Positions 33,728-42,051 of a DNA stretch of 55,689 nucleotides are shown one piece after another. The DNA comes from Actinomycetota bacterium (lineage in GTDB: Bacteria; Actinomycetota; Acidimicrobiia; Acidimicrobiales; Ilumatobacteraceae). The DNA is taken from positions 1-55,689 of the forward strand of contig SYCI01000157.1 of NCBI GenBank assembly GCA_005787035.1, read 5' to 3'. The translations under genes were made by a program, and so were the position numbers. How positions within the stretch are numbered: position 1 is the first letter of the stretch; each line of letters starts with the position of its first letter. The notes under the pieces were generated by a model. It saw nothing but the letters and a program-made list of their open reading frames with translations. It did no database searches and had not been told where the DNA came from.

Positions 33728-33868
33728 GGTGTGTTTGCCGCCCCATAGGAATGGGGGGAGAAGGGCGACCAGGTGCACGTGCGCCGTCGTTCCTGCCTCA
33801 CCTGTGGTTCACCGATCCTGCCCGGCATGGTCGTGTCGATGGAACGCGAGTGTTCCCTCGAAGACTGA
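33728..33868 (+). pseudogene. Decayed partial copy of the GFA-family gene
   Basis: Bases 33756-33820 match 30747-30811 of the intact GFA gene with few changes, and 33821-33851 match 30932-30962, so 120 bases (40 codons) are missing in frame. Weaker homology continues upstream to about 33728, where a Glu codon has become TAG (33746-33748). The remnant keeps the GEKGDQV and CGSPIL coding order and ends at TGA 33866-33868. No start codon or 5' part of the gene remains. Confidence 0.8.
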
Positions 33869-33896
33869 AGGCCCTCCGCCGAAGCAGAGGGCCTTC
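33867..33896 (-). terminator. Hairpin after tRNA-Pro / GFA remnant
   Basis: GAAGGCCCTC (33867-33876) and GAGGGCCTTC (33887-33896) form a perfect 10-base stem with a 10-base loop, starting 6 bases past the 3' end of minus-strand tRNA-Pro. No strong T-run follows on either strand. Confidence 0.55.
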
Positions 33897-33902
33897 ACGA
33901 GT

Positions 33903-33980
33903 TGGTCGGGGTGAGAGGATTTGAACCTCCGGCCTCCACGTCCCGAACGTGGCGCGCTAGCCAAACTGCGCTACACCCCG
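33903..33980 (-). tRNA. tRNA-Pro (CGG)
   Basis: Minus-strand cloverleaf with acceptor CGGGGTG/CACCCCG, anticodon stem CCACG/CGTGG with loop TTCGGGA (anticodon CGG), T-arm GGAGGTTCAAATCCT and encoded CCA. Confidence 0.95.
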
Positions 33981-33995
33981 TAGCGAGTGATGAGG

Positions 33996-34436
33996 CTACA
34001 GGGCGGGTTCGGCTTCCGCCTCGGCCGATTCGGCCGGTCCGTCCACCTCGGGCAGACCTTCGCCGTAGCAACCACCACTGGCAATCGCCCGGGCCGCCCG
34101 ACGGAGGCGCAACGAGTCGAGTGGCTTGATGAGCCAACCATCGGCGCCACTGCGGCGAGCCATGTGGATGTCGACCGTTCGGTCGAGCAATACGAGGATC
34201 GGAACGTGTGGCAACGAGTTGCTGCTCTCGTCGAGTCGCAGATCCATCGTCACGGCGATTCCACCCATGGTTCCGATCTGCATGTCGAGCACCACGAGAT
34301 CCGGTGTGCGCTCCTTCACCGATCCGGCCACCAAGCGTCCGTCACGACAGTGAGTAAATGTGGTGTCGGGGCCACCGAGGGCCGCCGTCACTTCGTCGAC
34401 GAGCCAGTCGGCATCGGTTGCGAGGATCACGTGCAC
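33996..34436 (-). CDS. Stand-alone response-regulator receiver protein
   Basis: A 146-residue CheY-like receiver. The phospho-acceptor Asp lies in PDLVVLDMQIG near residue 51, and the conserved Lys in ADGWLIKPLDSL near 105. It has no output domain; the C-terminus is an acidic Ala/Glu tail. GTG at 34436 is chosen because TAGCGT (34444-34449) sits seven bases upstream. No histidine kinase is adjacent. Confidence 0.8.
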   Translation of the reverse strand: MHVILATDADWLVDEVTAALGGPDTTFTHCRDGRLVAGSVKERTPDLVVLDMQIGTMGGIAVTMDLRLDESSNSLPHVPILVLLDRTVDIHMARRSGADGWLIKPLDSLRLRRAARAIASGGCYGEGLPEVDGPAESAEAEAEPAL

Positions 34437-34493
34437 GGCCTCGACGCTACCCCCCGGCCCTCGCCACCGACGAACAGCGCCGGGGGAGAAGAG

Positions 34494-35597
34494 TCAATTC
34501 GTGGCCGCGAGGAGGTCGCGTCCGAGTGATGCGATGGCCTCCATGTCGTGCACGTCGTCGGCCCGCAGGTACAAACGGGCGATCGCCGCGCCCTTGGCGG
34601 CGGACACGAGGGGTGCCACCGCCTTCTCCTCGGCTTCGGCGACCTTGCGTATCTCGGCGACATTACGTAGGAGCACCTCAGCCTTGTGGTCGCCTGCTTC
34701 GGCGGCAGCCTTGCTGTCGCGGCGGGCGGCGGCCGAGGTTCCAGAACCGAATCGCGGCTGCAGGCGATTCACCACCAATCCACTCGCGGCGATCGTCAAC
34801 GTACGGAGTTCGTCGATGAAGAACCGAGCTTCCTCGATGGTGTCGCTCCGCGGTGAGGCCACCACGACGTATCGCGTCCGATCGGAACGAAGCAAACCTT
34901 CAACGGCGATCGCCCGATCGCGAAATCCGCTCTCGATGCCTTCGAACGCCTGGAAGAAGTCGATGGCATCGGCGAGCACGTCGGCACCGATCACCCGTCC
35001 GATCGTGCGCAGGATCGGCTGGGCCGCGATGTTCAGAACTCGCAGTCCACCACGCGCTGGCGCCATGAGCCAGCGATACACACGGTGGTCGAGGAAGTTC
35101 GAGAGTTTCCGCGGTGCGCGCAAGAAGTCGAGTGCTTCACGACTCGGCGGAGTGTCCACCACCACCAGATCGAACCGCTCGTCGTGGTCGAGCGCGTACA
35201 ACTTCTCGGCCGCCATGTACTCCTGACTTCCCGAGAGTCGACTGGCCACGTTCTTGTAGAAGGGGTTGTCGAGAATTCGTTGCGCTTGCTGCGCAGAACG
35301 AGAATGCTCGCGAACCACGTCGTCGAAGGTCTGAGTGGCATCCAGCATCATCGCCCAGAGTTCGCCATCGGCCTGCAACTCGATACGACGAGGATCGTTG
35401 CCGAGTCCATCAGCCAAACCGAGGGCATCGGCCAGGCGGCGCGCCGGATCGATCGTGATCACCACCACCTTGCGCCCGCGTCGAGCCGCTTCGAGTCCGA
35501 GCGCCGCAGCAGTCGTTGTCTTGCCCACTCCGCCCGAACCACAGCAGACGATGATCGACGCGTCGTCCACCAGCGTGGCGAAGCCCGACGCCTTCAC
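34494..35597 (-). CDS. ArsA/Get3-like ATPase (second of a pair)
   Basis: A 367-residue P-loop ATPase of the anion-transporting ATPase family. The deviant Walker A is CGSGGVGKTTTAAAL, switch I DPARRLADALG and switch II VVVDTPPSREALDFL. Its ATG overlaps the stop of the upstream paralogue (ATGA). Tandem ArsA-like genes are a known actinobacterial feature (Rv3679-Rv3680 in M. tuberculosis) and the two probably form one complex. No arsenic resistance genes are near. Confidence 0.88.
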   Translation of the reverse strand: MKASGFATLVDDASIIVCCGSGGVGKTTTAAALGLEAARRGRKVVVITIDPARRLADALGLADGLGNDPRRIELQADGELWAMMLDATQTFDDVVREHSRSAQQAQRILDNPFYKNVASRLSGSQEYMAAEKLYALDHDERFDLVVVDTPPSREALDFLRAPRKLSNFLDHRVYRWLMAPARGGLRVLNIAAQPILRTIGRVIGADVLADAIDFFQAFEGIESGFRDRAIAVEGLLRSDRTRYVVVASPRSDTIEEARFFIDELRTLTIAASGLVVNRLQPRFGSGTSAAARRDSKAAAEAGDHKAEVLLRNVAEIRKVAEAEEKAVAPLVSAAKGAAIARLYLRADDVHDMEAIASLGRDLLAATN

Positions 35598-36559
35598 GAC
35601 GCGCTCCCGATCTGGTCGAGCAAAGCATGGGCCAACGTACGAATCGCTTTGTGATCCACGGAGCCGGAGGTGAGATAGGGGAGTTCGAGGTACCCCTCAT
35701 CACTCGTTGCGTCGATGCGGGCCACCTCGCGTCGGTGCACCGCGCAACGACTCGCGCGATAACGAGCTGCTTCGGCGAGGTCCCCTTCGGCGAGCCCGCC
35801 CGCCGCGACCAACGCCTCCACTTCGTCGGCGTGATCCACTCCGTTCACGACCACCGGTCCGAGAGCCACTCCGATCTCATCGGTCAGAACCGCGGATGTT
35901 TCGAGGAGTTCGTTCACCGGTGTGGTTTCGGGAAGAGTCACCAACACCACGCGGCACTTCTGAGAGTCGCGCATCATGTCGCGGATCTCGATGGCCTGCG
36001 AACGCAGCGGACCACCCCGCACCGTCTCGGCCATGGCTTGCGGTGAGCGGAGAAGACTCAACGCGTGACCGGCCGCGGGTCCGTCGACGATCACGAGATC
36101 ATGTGGCCCATCGGCTCCGGCCAAGCCGACGAGATGCTTGATCTTTCCGAGCACCAACAGATCGTCGATACCCGGCGCAGCCGACGCGACCACGTCCACC
36201 ACACCGGTCGATACGAGACGCTTGGCCAGCCGTGCCAACCCCTGCGTTCCGAGATAGTCCTGAAGTGCTTCGGCCGCCGAGATCGTGCGTAGGTGAATCG
36301 AACCGCGACGGCCCGGTCCGCGCCCGCTCACGATCGTGTCGCCTTCGTACGTGGATCCCGCACCATCGGACGCGCCGAGCAGCCGTGCCAAACCGGGGCG
36401 GCCGTCAATGGTCACAACGAGTACCCGATGTCCGCTGTCGGCTGCGGCAACCGCAAGCGCAGCAGTTACCGTTGTCTTGCCGACACCCCCTTTGCCGGCC
36501 ACCACCAACAAACGGGCGGTGTCGAACAACCGGCTCTTGATCGATGATTTCGGAGGCAC
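35594..36559 (-). CDS. ArsA/Get3-like ATPase (first of a pair)
   Basis: A 321-residue paralogue of the following gene. The Walker A is VVAGKGGVGKTTVTAAL, followed by TIDGRPGLARLLG and VIVDGPAAGHALSLL. GTG at 36559 is preferred over the longer open frame because TAGTCT (36568-36573) lies eight bases upstream and the extra N-terminus looks random. This start is two bases from the start of the divergent nfeD gene, so the two 5' ends overlap or abut. Confidence 0.85.
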   Translation of the reverse strand: MPPKSSIKSRLFDTARLLVVAGKGGVGKTTVTAALAVAAADSGHRVLVVTIDGRPGLARLLGASDGAGSTYEGDTIVSGRGPGRRGSIHLRTISAAEALQDYLGTQGLARLAKRLVSTGVVDVVASAAPGIDDLLVLGKIKHLVGLAGADGPHDLVIVDGPAAGHALSLLRSPQAMAETVRGGPLRSQAIEIRDMMRDSQKCRVVLVTLPETTPVNELLETSAVLTDEIGVALGPVVVNGVDHADEVEALVAAGGLAEGDLAEAARYRASRCAVHRREVARIDATSDEGYLELPYLTSGSVDHKAIRTLAHALLDQIGSAS

Positions 36560-36561
36560 TC

Positions 36562-37944
36562 GTGCGCAGACTAGCGATCCTCTTCTTGTTGCTCGGATCG
36601 CTGCTCGGATTCGCCGATGTGTCATCGGCCTCGCCCCGTCCGGCGTCCACTCCGCCCACCGACACGAATGACGAAAATGTCGATCTCGGGCTCGCACCGG
36701 TCGACGTCCTGCAGATCAGCGGGCTTCTCGATCACATCGTGGCCGACGAAGTCGGTCAGGCGATCGAACGAGCCGAGTCCGGTGACGCGCAAGCCTTGAT
36801 CCTGCAGATCAACTCGAAGGCTTCAGTGATCGGTCGCGACGCCATGAAAGATCTCTACGCCGAGATCCGCGACGCGGGTGTACCGATCGCCATCTGGGTC
36901 GGTCCGTCGGGCGCTCGAGCCACCGGCTTGTTGGCCCAACTTCTCTCGGCGGCCGATGCCACCGGTATGGCGCCCGGTGCGCGCATCGGCAAGACGGGCG
37001 TCCCGTTGTTCGATGACGTGTCGTTCGGCGATGCCACTGACTTCCTGCGCACCGGCACTCTCGGCTTCCAGGACGCACGTCGTCAGGGTGCACTGAAGCT
37101 CGAGATCAGCGACGAAGGCGCGCCGACCATCCGCAACATGGTGTTCGCACTCGACGGGCTCACCCTCGACGGCATCGAACTCGACACCGCCGTCGAAACC
37201 CTCAACGACGACGGCACGGTGTCGAACGACATCACAACCGTTCGTTTCCAGAAACTCGGTCTCGTCGCCCAGATGTTCCACACGGCGGCCAGTCCACCGG
37301 TGGCGTATCTGTTCTTGATCATCGGTCTGGCGCTCTTGGTCTTCGAGTTCTTCACCGCCGGTATCGGCGTAGCCGGTTTGGTGGGAGCGGTCTGCTTGCT
37401 TCTTGGTTTCTACGGACTCGGCGAACTTCCCGATCGTGGTTGGGCGCTCGGACTGATCGTCTTCTCGATGGTCGCCTTCTCCGTCGATGTTCAAGTGGGG
37501 ATACCACGCTTCTGGACCGGTGTGGGCCTCACATCGTTCGTCGTCGGGTCGTGGTTCTTGTTCCCCACGATCGATCAACACAATCTGCGCCCCTCGTGGC
37601 TCACACTTCTCGTCGGCGTGGGCGGCATCGCCCTCACGTTCATCTCCGGTATGCCGAGCATGACCCGTACGCGCTTTGCCACCCCCACGATCGGTCGCGA
37701 GAAGTTGATCGGACAGGTCGGACGTGCAGTCACCGACATCACCCCCGATGGCGCCGTGCAGATCGGCTCGGCACGTTGGAAGGCTCGCACCAACCGCGCC
37801 ACCCCGGTGAAGGCGGGAGAGTCGGCCCGAGTGACCGGTATCGACGGAGTCGTGCTCGAAGTCGAACCCGAAACCGGCGGCGCCCGCGACTACCGCGAAC
37901 GGCGGCCGAAGGCGGCCGATGGAGCCACCACGACCGAATCGTGA
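36562..37944 (+). CDS. NfeD-like membrane protein with degenerate ClpP-like domain
   Basis: A 460-residue protein: signal peptide, a ClpP/SppA-like extracytoplasmic domain (about residues 45-220), four to five helices around 240-370, and a C-terminal OB-fold (GQVGRAVTDITPDGAVQIGSA). In proteolytic NfeD1b the catalytic Ser sits in an ASAG motif; here the region reads GARATGLLAQLLSAADATG, so activity is doubtful. GTG at 36562 follows GGAGG (36552-36556); ATG at 36544 would place that site inside the gene. It overlaps alkB by four bases. Confidence 0.82.
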   Translation: MRRLAILFLLLGSLLGFADVSSASPRPASTPPTDTNDENVDLGLAPVDVLQISGLLDHIVADEVGQAIERAESGDAQALILQINSKASVIGRDAMKDLYAEIRDAGVPIAIWVGPSGARATGLLAQLLSAADATGMAPGARIGKTGVPLFDDVSFGDATDFLRTGTLGFQDARRQGALKLEISDEGAPTIRNMVFALDGLTLDGIELDTAVETLNDDGTVSNDITTVRFQKLGLVAQMFHTAASPPVAYLFLIIGLALLVFEFFTAGIGVAGLVGAVCLLLGFYGLGELPDRGWALGLIVFSMVAFSVDVQVGIPRFWTGVGLTSFVVGSWFLFPTIDQHNLRPSWLTLLVGVGGIALTFISGMPSMTRTRFATPTIGREKLIGQVGRAVTDITPDGAVQIGSARWKARTNRATPVKAGESARVTGIDGVVLEVEPETGGARDYRERRPKAADGATTTES

Positions 37945-38549
37945 AGTTGTTCGGCGACGACACCCCGGTCGAACGGCTACCGCGGGACGGCAGTCTTGTT
38001 TATTGGGAGTGGGCACTCGGCGATTCGTCGGCTGAGGCCGTGATGCAGCAGCTCTTGCGTGACACCGACTGGGAGCAGCGCAGCATCGTGATGTTCGGGC
38101 GAGAGGTTGCCCAGCCCCGACTCAACTCGTGGTACGGCGACGTGCCGTACACCTATTCGGGGATCTCGATGACCCCTCGCCCTTGGACACCACTGCTCAC
38201 GAGTTTGCGCGAGCGTTGTGAAGAACTCACGGGCGCCCGGTTCAACAGCGTGCTCATCAACCTCTATCGCAACGGAGACGACAGCATGGGTTGGCACGCC
38301 GACGACGAGCGCGAACTCGGACCCGAGCCGGCCATCGCTTCGCTGAGCCTCGGAGCCGTACGCCGATTCCGCATGCGCCACCGTGACTCACGTGAGACCG
38401 TCGAGATCGATCCGGCGAATGGTTCGCTCATCTTCATGAGTGGCTTGTCGCAGGCCTGCTGGATGCACGAAGTTCCCAAGACCAAGAAACCGGTCGACGC
38501 GCGGATCAACCTCACGTTCCGCTGGGTTCACCCCGAGTTGCTCACCTGA
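37941..38549 (+). CDS. AlkB-like 2-oxoglutarate/Fe(II) dioxygenase
   Basis: A 202-residue AlkB-family enzyme, expected to repair alkylated nucleobases. The iron ligands are HAD in MGWHADDERELG (residues about 118-120) and the distal His in ACWMHEVPKT; the 2-oxoglutarate-binding Arg pair is in ARINLTFRW. RLNSWYGDVPYTYSG is the ABH2/AlkB-type substrate loop. GTG at 37941 overlaps the nfeD stop (GTGA). The 3' end overlaps the end of selB by 22 bases. Confidence 0.9.
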   Translation: MKLFGDDTPVERLPRDGSLVYWEWALGDSSAEAVMQQLLRDTDWEQRSIVMFGREVAQPRLNSWYGDVPYTYSGISMTPRPWTPLLTSLRERCEELTGARFNSVLINLYRNGDDSMGWHADDERELGPEPAIASLSLGAVRRFRMRHRDSRETVEIDPANGSLIFMSGLSQACWMHEVPKTKKPVDARINLTFRWVHPELLT

Positions 38550-40261
38550 GTTTCGAGTCGGGGCCCGGCGATGCGTACGTCACCGCGTCGTCGCGTGATG
38601 CCGCGGGTATCGAGCTCGGTGGCCAGTGGGACCGCGTGTTTGCGGGTGTTGCCCACGGCTTCACGGAACTGCGACAGGGTGAAGCCTTCCGGGTTGGCGG
38701 CGAGTAGAGCGAGTGCGACTTGCCGAGCCGTCTCGAGCGCCGACACATGGAACCACTCTCCGTCGCGCTCGAAGATAACTCCCTTTTGTTGGAGGCGACG
38801 AAGTTCGGCCACCGTGATCGCGACGGGTGGTTGGGGAGCGCAGCCACCTCGGGCCAACGCGGCGACGGCCGGATGATCGAGCAATGGGTCGGACGTACCT
38901 GCGACCCGCGCGAATCCATCGGTCACGGTCACGTCGGCACAGGTCTCGATCACGATGCGCTCGCGTTCGTCGAGAGTCTCCACTCGGATCCCCTCACTAC
39001 CGGACCGCGCCACGCGACCACGAAGATCGACGCGCATCGTCTCCAGCACCGAGGCGTCGATCACCCAATCTCCGAGGGTCGGTGTTCGCGCCTCTCCGGT
39101 GAGGAGTCGCAACAGATCGGCCCGAACCCAGCCGCGTTCGGCCACCACTCGTTCGACGCTTCGATCGGGTGCGGCCCGCGTCACGGGCACGACGGGCGAG
39201 ACGTCCAGAACCTCACCACCGCCGACGGTTTCGCGCCGACCGCTCTCGCGCAAGATGTAGTGGTCGCCGGGAATCAACGGAACCTCGTAGGGCAGGCGGA
39301 CTCGTACGAAGCCACTTCCTCCCGCTTCGATCCGAGTCGATCCGATCACCCGCACCCGAACGGCAAGTTCGTCGGAGCCGATGTGCAGCGACCACGCGCC
39401 CCGCGAGGTGACGGCGTGTTCGAGTCCGACCACCGTCGTCAATGAAGCGTCGAATTCCTTGGTCAGGTGCCATTCGTCAGTTCGGACGATGGCGACACCG
39501 CGTCGAAGATCGTGATGCTCGACACCGGCCAGATTGAGGGCAACTCGCGAACCCGGCGGAGCCGAATCAACATCGCGTCCATGCGACTGCATCGAACGTA
39601 CGCGTGCCGGGAGCATCATGGGTGTTGCCATCACCCGGTCGCCGACGGCGAGTGAACCATCCGTGAGGGTTCCGGTGACCACGGTGCCCGATCCCTTGGC
39701 CGCGAAGACGCGATCAACGAAGAGCCGTGGTCGCTGATGATCGGGAGGTAACGCTCCCGCGGCGAGCATCTCGTCGATTCGCTCGACGAGGGTGTCGAGT
39801 CCGTCACGAGTGGTACTCGATACGAACACCATCGGCGCGGCTGCGAGGAACGTTCCTTCGAGATGACGACGCATGGTCTCCGACACCTGTTCGCGATCGG
39901 ATGGAGGGCAGAGGTCCGATTTGGTGAGCACCACGAGTCCGTGCTCGATACCGAGCAGGTCGAGTATTCGGAGATGTTCCTCGGTCTGTGGCTTCCAACC
40001 CTCGTGGGCATCGATGACGAGCAGGCTCGATCCCACTGCCCCCACGCCAGCGAGCATGTTGCTGATGAACCGCGTGTGGCCCGGAACGTCGATGAACGAC
40101 ACCACGTTGTGGCCGGGTGTGGTGAAGTGCGCGAAGCCCAGATCGATGGTGAGACCGCGTTCGCGTTCTTCGGCCCAGCGGTCGGGGTCGGTGCCGGTCA
40201 GGGCTCGCACGAGCGACGATTTGCCATGATCGACGTGGCCGGCCGTGGCGATGATGCGCAT
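38528..40261 (-). CDS. selB: Selenocysteine-specific elongation factor SelB
   Basis: A 577-residue translational GTPase that delivers Sec-tRNA to UGA codons marked by a SECIS hairpin. G1 is GHVDHGKSS, G2-region ERERGLTIDLGF, G3 DVPGH and G4 LTKSD. The EF-Tu-like domains are followed by about 230 residues with winged-helix units that bind SECIS RNA (for example TLSQFREAVGNTRKHAV). ATG at 40261 starts 4 bases after the selA stop; the 9 residues upstream are not conserved. Confidence 0.93.
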   Translation of the reverse strand: MRIIATAGHVDHGKSSLVRALTGTDPDRWAEERERGLTIDLGFAHFTTPGHNVVSFIDVPGHTRFISNMLAGVGAVGSSLLVIDAHEGWKPQTEEHLRILDLLGIEHGLVVLTKSDLCPPSDREQVSETMRRHLEGTFLAAAPMVFVSSTTRDGLDTLVERIDEMLAAGALPPDHQRPRLFVDRVFAAKGSGTVVTGTLTDGSLAVGDRVMATPMMLPARVRSMQSHGRDVDSAPPGSRVALNLAGVEHHDLRRGVAIVRTDEWHLTKEFDASLTTVVGLEHAVTSRGAWSLHIGSDELAVRVRVIGSTRIEAGGSGFVRVRLPYEVPLIPGDHYILRESGRRETVGGGEVLDVSPVVPVTRAAPDRSVERVVAERGWVRADLLRLLTGEARTPTLGDWVIDASVLETMRVDLRGRVARSGSEGIRVETLDERERIVIETCADVTVTDGFARVAGTSDPLLDHPAVAALARGGCAPQPPVAITVAELRRLQQKGVIFERDGEWFHVSALETARQVALALLAANPEGFTLSQFREAVGNTRKHAVPLATELDTRGITRRRGDVRIAGPRLETQVSNSG

Positions 40262-40265
40262 GCCG

Positions 40266-41540
40266 TCAGTCGAGCGATCGGAGTGCATCGACGATCACGT
40301 CGTCGTCGTCCGGATCGATCGTACGTAGATCGAGAATCGTCACGTCGTCGCTCACGCGGGCGATCACCGGTGGCGAATGACGACGTAGTCGTTCGGTCCG
40401 GTCGCCGTCGATCGCCACCCCGATCGACGCGATGGTGGCACCCGGTGTACTGCCTGCACCGGGAAGTGACGCGCACTCGACGACGCTGCCCACGCCCGCG
40501 GCGTTCACGACTGCAGTCGCGCGTGTACGCAGTGAGTCGAGACCGGCGGTCGCCATACGCCAGAAAGGAATCGTCGACGCGTCACGTGAGAGATAGCTGA
40601 GCATCGTGTCGTGAAGCGACGCGAGCACGAGCCCGCCCGGACGCAGGGCGCGCATCAGAGGATGGCGTGCGCATTGGGCGACGAGGTCGGCCCGACCGGC
40701 GACGACGCCCGCTTGCGGGCCGCCCAGAAGTTTGTCGGCGCTGAACGTCACGAGATCGGCTCCGGCGGTGAGGGTCTGACGGGCCGCCGGTTCACCGGCG
40801 AGCCAGGCGGGCGGACCGTCGGTGAGCCACGGGAAGTTGGCGTCGATGAGTCCAGAACCGATGTCGGCCACCACCGGTACGCCGAGTTCGGCGAGTTGTT
40901 CGACGGGTGTGGTCTCGACGAAACCTTCCACGCGGTAGTTGGACGGATGAACCTTGAGCACGAGTGCGATGTCGTTGCCGCGTTTGGTGATCGCCTTGCG
41001 ATAGTCGGCCACACGCGTGCGATTGGTCGTACCCACGTCGACGAGACGCGCGCCTGATTGTTCGAGTACTTCCGGAATCCGGAATCCACCACCGATTTCC
41101 ACACTCTCGCCGCGACTCACGGCCACGTCGCGTCCATCGGCGAGGGCGGCGAGCACCAAGAGCACCGCGGCGGCGTTGTTGTTGACCACGATCGCATCCT
41201 CGGCGCCCACGGCCCGCGCGATGAGTCGTCCGATCCCGGTCTGCCGGCTGCCGCGTTGGCCCGAACTGAGATCGAACTCGAGATTCTGAGCGCGCGGAGC
41301 CCGATCGACTCTCACCGGTGATCGGCCGAGGTTGGTGTGCGCGATCACTCCGGTCGCGTTCACAACTGGAACGAGAAGTGCGGCCGCGATCGAATTCGCG
41401 ATGTCGGCGGCCCGACTCGGATCTCCTTCGGCGATCGCCTGGCGGGCCGCATCCACGCACAGCGGATGGGGTAGACCCGATGACGAGATCGAGCGCGCGA
41501 GTGCGTCGACGGAAGGTGGCCGCGCGGTCGGTTCGGACAT
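40266..41540 (-). CDS. selA: L-seryl-tRNA(Sec) selenium transferase
   Basis: A 424-residue PLP enzyme that converts Ser-tRNA(Sec) to Sec-tRNA(Sec). The PLP lysine is in FSADKLLGGPQAG; other SelA hallmarks are NATGVIAHTNLGRSP, GQRGSR and VGTTNRTRVADY. ATG at 41540 is preceded by TAGCGT (41549-41554) eight bases away. selA and selB form an operon. selC (tRNA-Sec), selD and any obvious selenoprotein gene are not visible in this window. Confidence 0.94.
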   Translation of the reverse strand: MSEPTARPPSVDALARSISSSGLPHPLCVDAARQAIAEGDPSRAADIANSIAAALLVPVVNATGVIAHTNLGRSPVRVDRAPRAQNLEFDLSSGQRGSRQTGIGRLIARAVGAEDAIVVNNNAAAVLLVLAALADGRDVAVSRGESVEIGGGFRIPEVLEQSGARLVDVGTTNRTRVADYRKAITKRGNDIALVLKVHPSNYRVEGFVETTPVEQLAELGVPVVADIGSGLIDANFPWLTDGPPAWLAGEPAARQTLTAGADLVTFSADKLLGGPQAGVVAGRADLVAQCARHPLMRALRPGGLVLASLHDTMLSYLSRDASTIPFWRMATAGLDSLRTRATAVVNAAGVGSVVECASLPGAGSTPGATIASIGVAIDGDRTERLRRHSPPVIARVSDDVTILDLRTIDPDDDDVIVDALRSLD

Positions 41541-41598
41541 CGGAAGGGACGCTATCCCTGACGGAACTGCCGTCACGGAGCGTGAGTAGGGTGACCAC

Positions 41599-42051
41599 GT
41601 GATCCTGTTCGTCCTGTTCTTCGTGGTGCCGATCGCCGAGCTCTACGTGATCATCCGCATCGGATCGGAGATCGGTTTCCTCAACACCCTCGGAATCATC
41701 GTCGCCGTGGCCATGGTGGGTAGTTGGCTGGTGCGCCGAGAGGGTTTGCGCACGTGGTCCCGGTTCAACGAATCGCTGGCGTCGGGTCGGATCCCGACCC
41801 GCGAGATCGTGGACGGTGTTCTCATTCTCGGCGCCGGAGCCCTGTTGCTCACGCCGGGCTTCCTCTCCGACATCGTCGGCGTATTGCTTCTGTTCCCGCC
41901 CACGCGCGCGGTTCTGCGCGCCGTGGTCACCAAACGTCTCCGGCCCGGGACCTCGTTCGTTGAATTCGGCGGCTTTCCGGGCGGGCGATCTCCGGGCATG
42001 CGGGGCGACGTGGTCGATGTCGACTCCACTGAACCCAAGGGCGAACTGTGA
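41599..42051 (+). CDS. fxsA: FxsA-family membrane protein
   Basis: A 150-residue protein with three to four hydrophobic helices matching FxsA: FFVVPIAELYVIIRIGSEIG, a second helix ending SWLVRREGL, and ALLLTPGFLSDIVGVLLLFP. FxsA suppresses phage exclusion in E. coli; its role elsewhere is unclear. GTG at 41599 has TAGGGT (41587-41592) six bases upstream. The last 35 residues form a polar tail. It overlaps the Nudix gene by four bases. Confidence 0.85.
   Translation: MILFVLFFVVPIAELYVIIRIGSEIGFLNTLGIIVAVAMVGSWLVRREGLRTWSRFNESLASGRIPTREIVDGVLILGAGALLLTPGFLSDIVGVLLLFPPTRAVLRAVVTKRLRPGTSFVEFGGFPGGRSPGMRGDVVDVDSTEPKGEL

Noticed and set aside
33541-33924. A 127-codon plus-strand frame over the GFA remnant
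   Set aside because: It reads the remnant in the wrong frame and crosses the promoter region of the divergent surface-protein gene; the GFA frame itself is interrupted by TAG.
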